This document shows, piece by piece, positions 32,506-33,133 of a stretch of 33,133 nucleotides of DNA. Under the pieces are notes generated by a model. It made no database searches, was not told where the DNA came from, and saw nothing but the letters and a program-made list of their open reading frames with translations. The DNA lies in the NCBI GenBank assembly GCA_027047045.1, contig JALTWL010000309.1, positions 1-33,133 of the forward strand. The letters are read 5' to 3'. The translations under genes and the position numbers were made by a program. Within the stretch, counting starts at the first letter, position 1. Every line of letters begins with the position of its first letter. This DNA is from Micavibrio sp. (GTDB taxonomy: Bacteria > Pseudomonadota > Alphaproteobacteria > Micavibrionales > CSBR16-224).

Positions 32506-33133
32506 ATGAAGCAGTATCTTGATTTAATGAAATATGTACTAGACAAAGGTATATTAAAAGAAAATCGTACAGGTATTAAAACTATCAGTAGTTTTGGCTA
32601 TCAAACAAGATATGACTTGTCAGAAGGTTTTCCTCTAGTTACTACAAAAAAAATGCATCTTCGCTCTATTATTCATGAGCTACTTTGGTTTTTAAATGGT
32701 GATACAAATATAAAATATTTAAAAGAAAATGGTGTTCGCATTTGGGACGAATGGGCAGATAAAGATGGTAATCTTGGTCCTGTTTATGGTGCTCAGTGGC
32801 GTTCTTGGCCAACTGCCAGTGGTGATACTGTTGACCAAATAAGTTCTTTGATTGAACAAATCAAAAATAATCCCGACTCTAGGCGTTTGATAGTTTCTGC
32901 TTGGAATGTCGGCGAAATAGCAAATATGGCTCTGCCACCTTGCCACTGCTTATTTCAATTCTATGTTGCAGAAGGCAAACTATCTTGCCAACTCTACCAA
33001 AGAAGTGCAGATGTATTTTTAGGAGTGCCTTTTAATATTGCCTCTTATGCACTTTTAACCATGATGATTGCACAAGTAACAGAGCTTGAAGTTGGAGAAT
33101 TTATTCATAGTTTTGGTGACGTACATATATATA
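32506..33133 (+). CDS. thyA: Thymidylate synthase (partial, C-terminus beyond window)
   Basis: ThyA methylates dUMP to dTMP with methylenetetrahydrofolate. The visible 209 residues begin [15 protein letters not shown] and include R21 in ENRTGIKT, the catalytic cysteine C146 in [12 protein letters not shown], the phosphate-binding RR at 126-127, [19 protein letters not shown] at 165-183 and the start of the GDxHxY motif at 204-209. Numbering coincides with the E. coli enzyme. AAGGAT lies upstream of the ATG. The frame is open to the window edge; about 55 residues are missing. Presence of ThyA implies a dihydrofolate reductase, often the next gene (folA), outside this window. Confidence 0.96.
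   Translation, partial: MKQYLDLMKYVLDKGILKENRTGIKTISSFGYQTRYDLSEGFPLVTTKKMHLRSIIHELLWFLNGDTNIKYLKENGVRIWDEWADKDGNLGPVYGAQWRSWPTASGDTVDQISSLIEQIKNNPDSRRLIVSAWNVGEIANMALPPCHCLFQFYVAEGKLSCQLYQRSADVFLGVPFNIASYALLTMMIAQVTELEVGEFIHSFGDVHIY

Overview
The window is 33 kb of AT-rich bacterial chromosome that reads as an alphaproteobacterium. The evidence is: the fused order trnW-secE-nusG-rplKAJL-rpoBC-rpsLG-fusA-tuf-rpsJ-rplCDWB-rpsS-rplV-rpsC; an RpoB of about 1,410 residues with the extra domain seen in that class; a CycM-like anchored cytochrome c; a bolA-grxD pair; and a short HAD-IIA protein with a DxWG nucleophile motif. I cannot place it more finely. Low GC content suggests a streamlined marine or host-associated lineage, but that is inference. 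The genetic code looks standard: tRNA-Trp has anticodon CCA and no in-frame TGA is needed.

Positions 1-21085, all on the minus strand, are housekeeping expression machinery. Reading in the direction of transcription (high to low coordinates): tRNA-Trp, secE and nusG; then a promoter and leader and rplK-rplA; then a recognisable L10-type mRNA leader and rplJ-rplL; then an intercistronic hairpin and rpoB-rpoC, ended by a clear intrinsic terminator at about 8878-8904. Immediately after it a strong promoter (8811-8838) and a structured leader of about 230 nt start the joined str/S10 transcription unit: rpsL, rpsG, fusA, tuf, rpsJ, rplC, rplD, rplW, rplB, rpsS, rplV and rpsC, the last cut by the window edge.

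Positions 21265-24765, minus strand, are a compact four-gene unit: an uncharacterised 140-aa protein, an AmgK-like sugar kinase with an altered catalytic loop, an aspartate aminotransferase and a CYTH-domain protein. Its first ribosome binding site is buried in a 10-bp perfect hairpin. Positions 24804-25928 hold gpt and a membrane-anchored cytochrome c.

From 26099 the strands alternate: a divergent polysaccharide deacetylase (+), a thiolase (-), prmA (+), a four-block pentapeptide-repeat protein (-) and grxC (-). A plus-strand series follows: bolA, grxD, a HAD-IIA protein and thyA (cut by the right edge). grxC and bolA-grxD are divergent neighbours and point to thiol redox and Fe-S handling. 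PrmA modifies L11, whose gene is also in the window, but the two are not in one operon.

Most of the window is ordinary and strongly conserved. I found no phage, IS element, CRISPR array or toxin-antitoxin locus and no clearly new system. The points most worth a second look are the regulatory RNA elements (24734-24765, 8575-8804, 20063-20110, 18757-18822), the kinase with a degenerate catalytic loop, the uncharacterised 140-aa protein, and a TTG/GTG start choice in rplJ.
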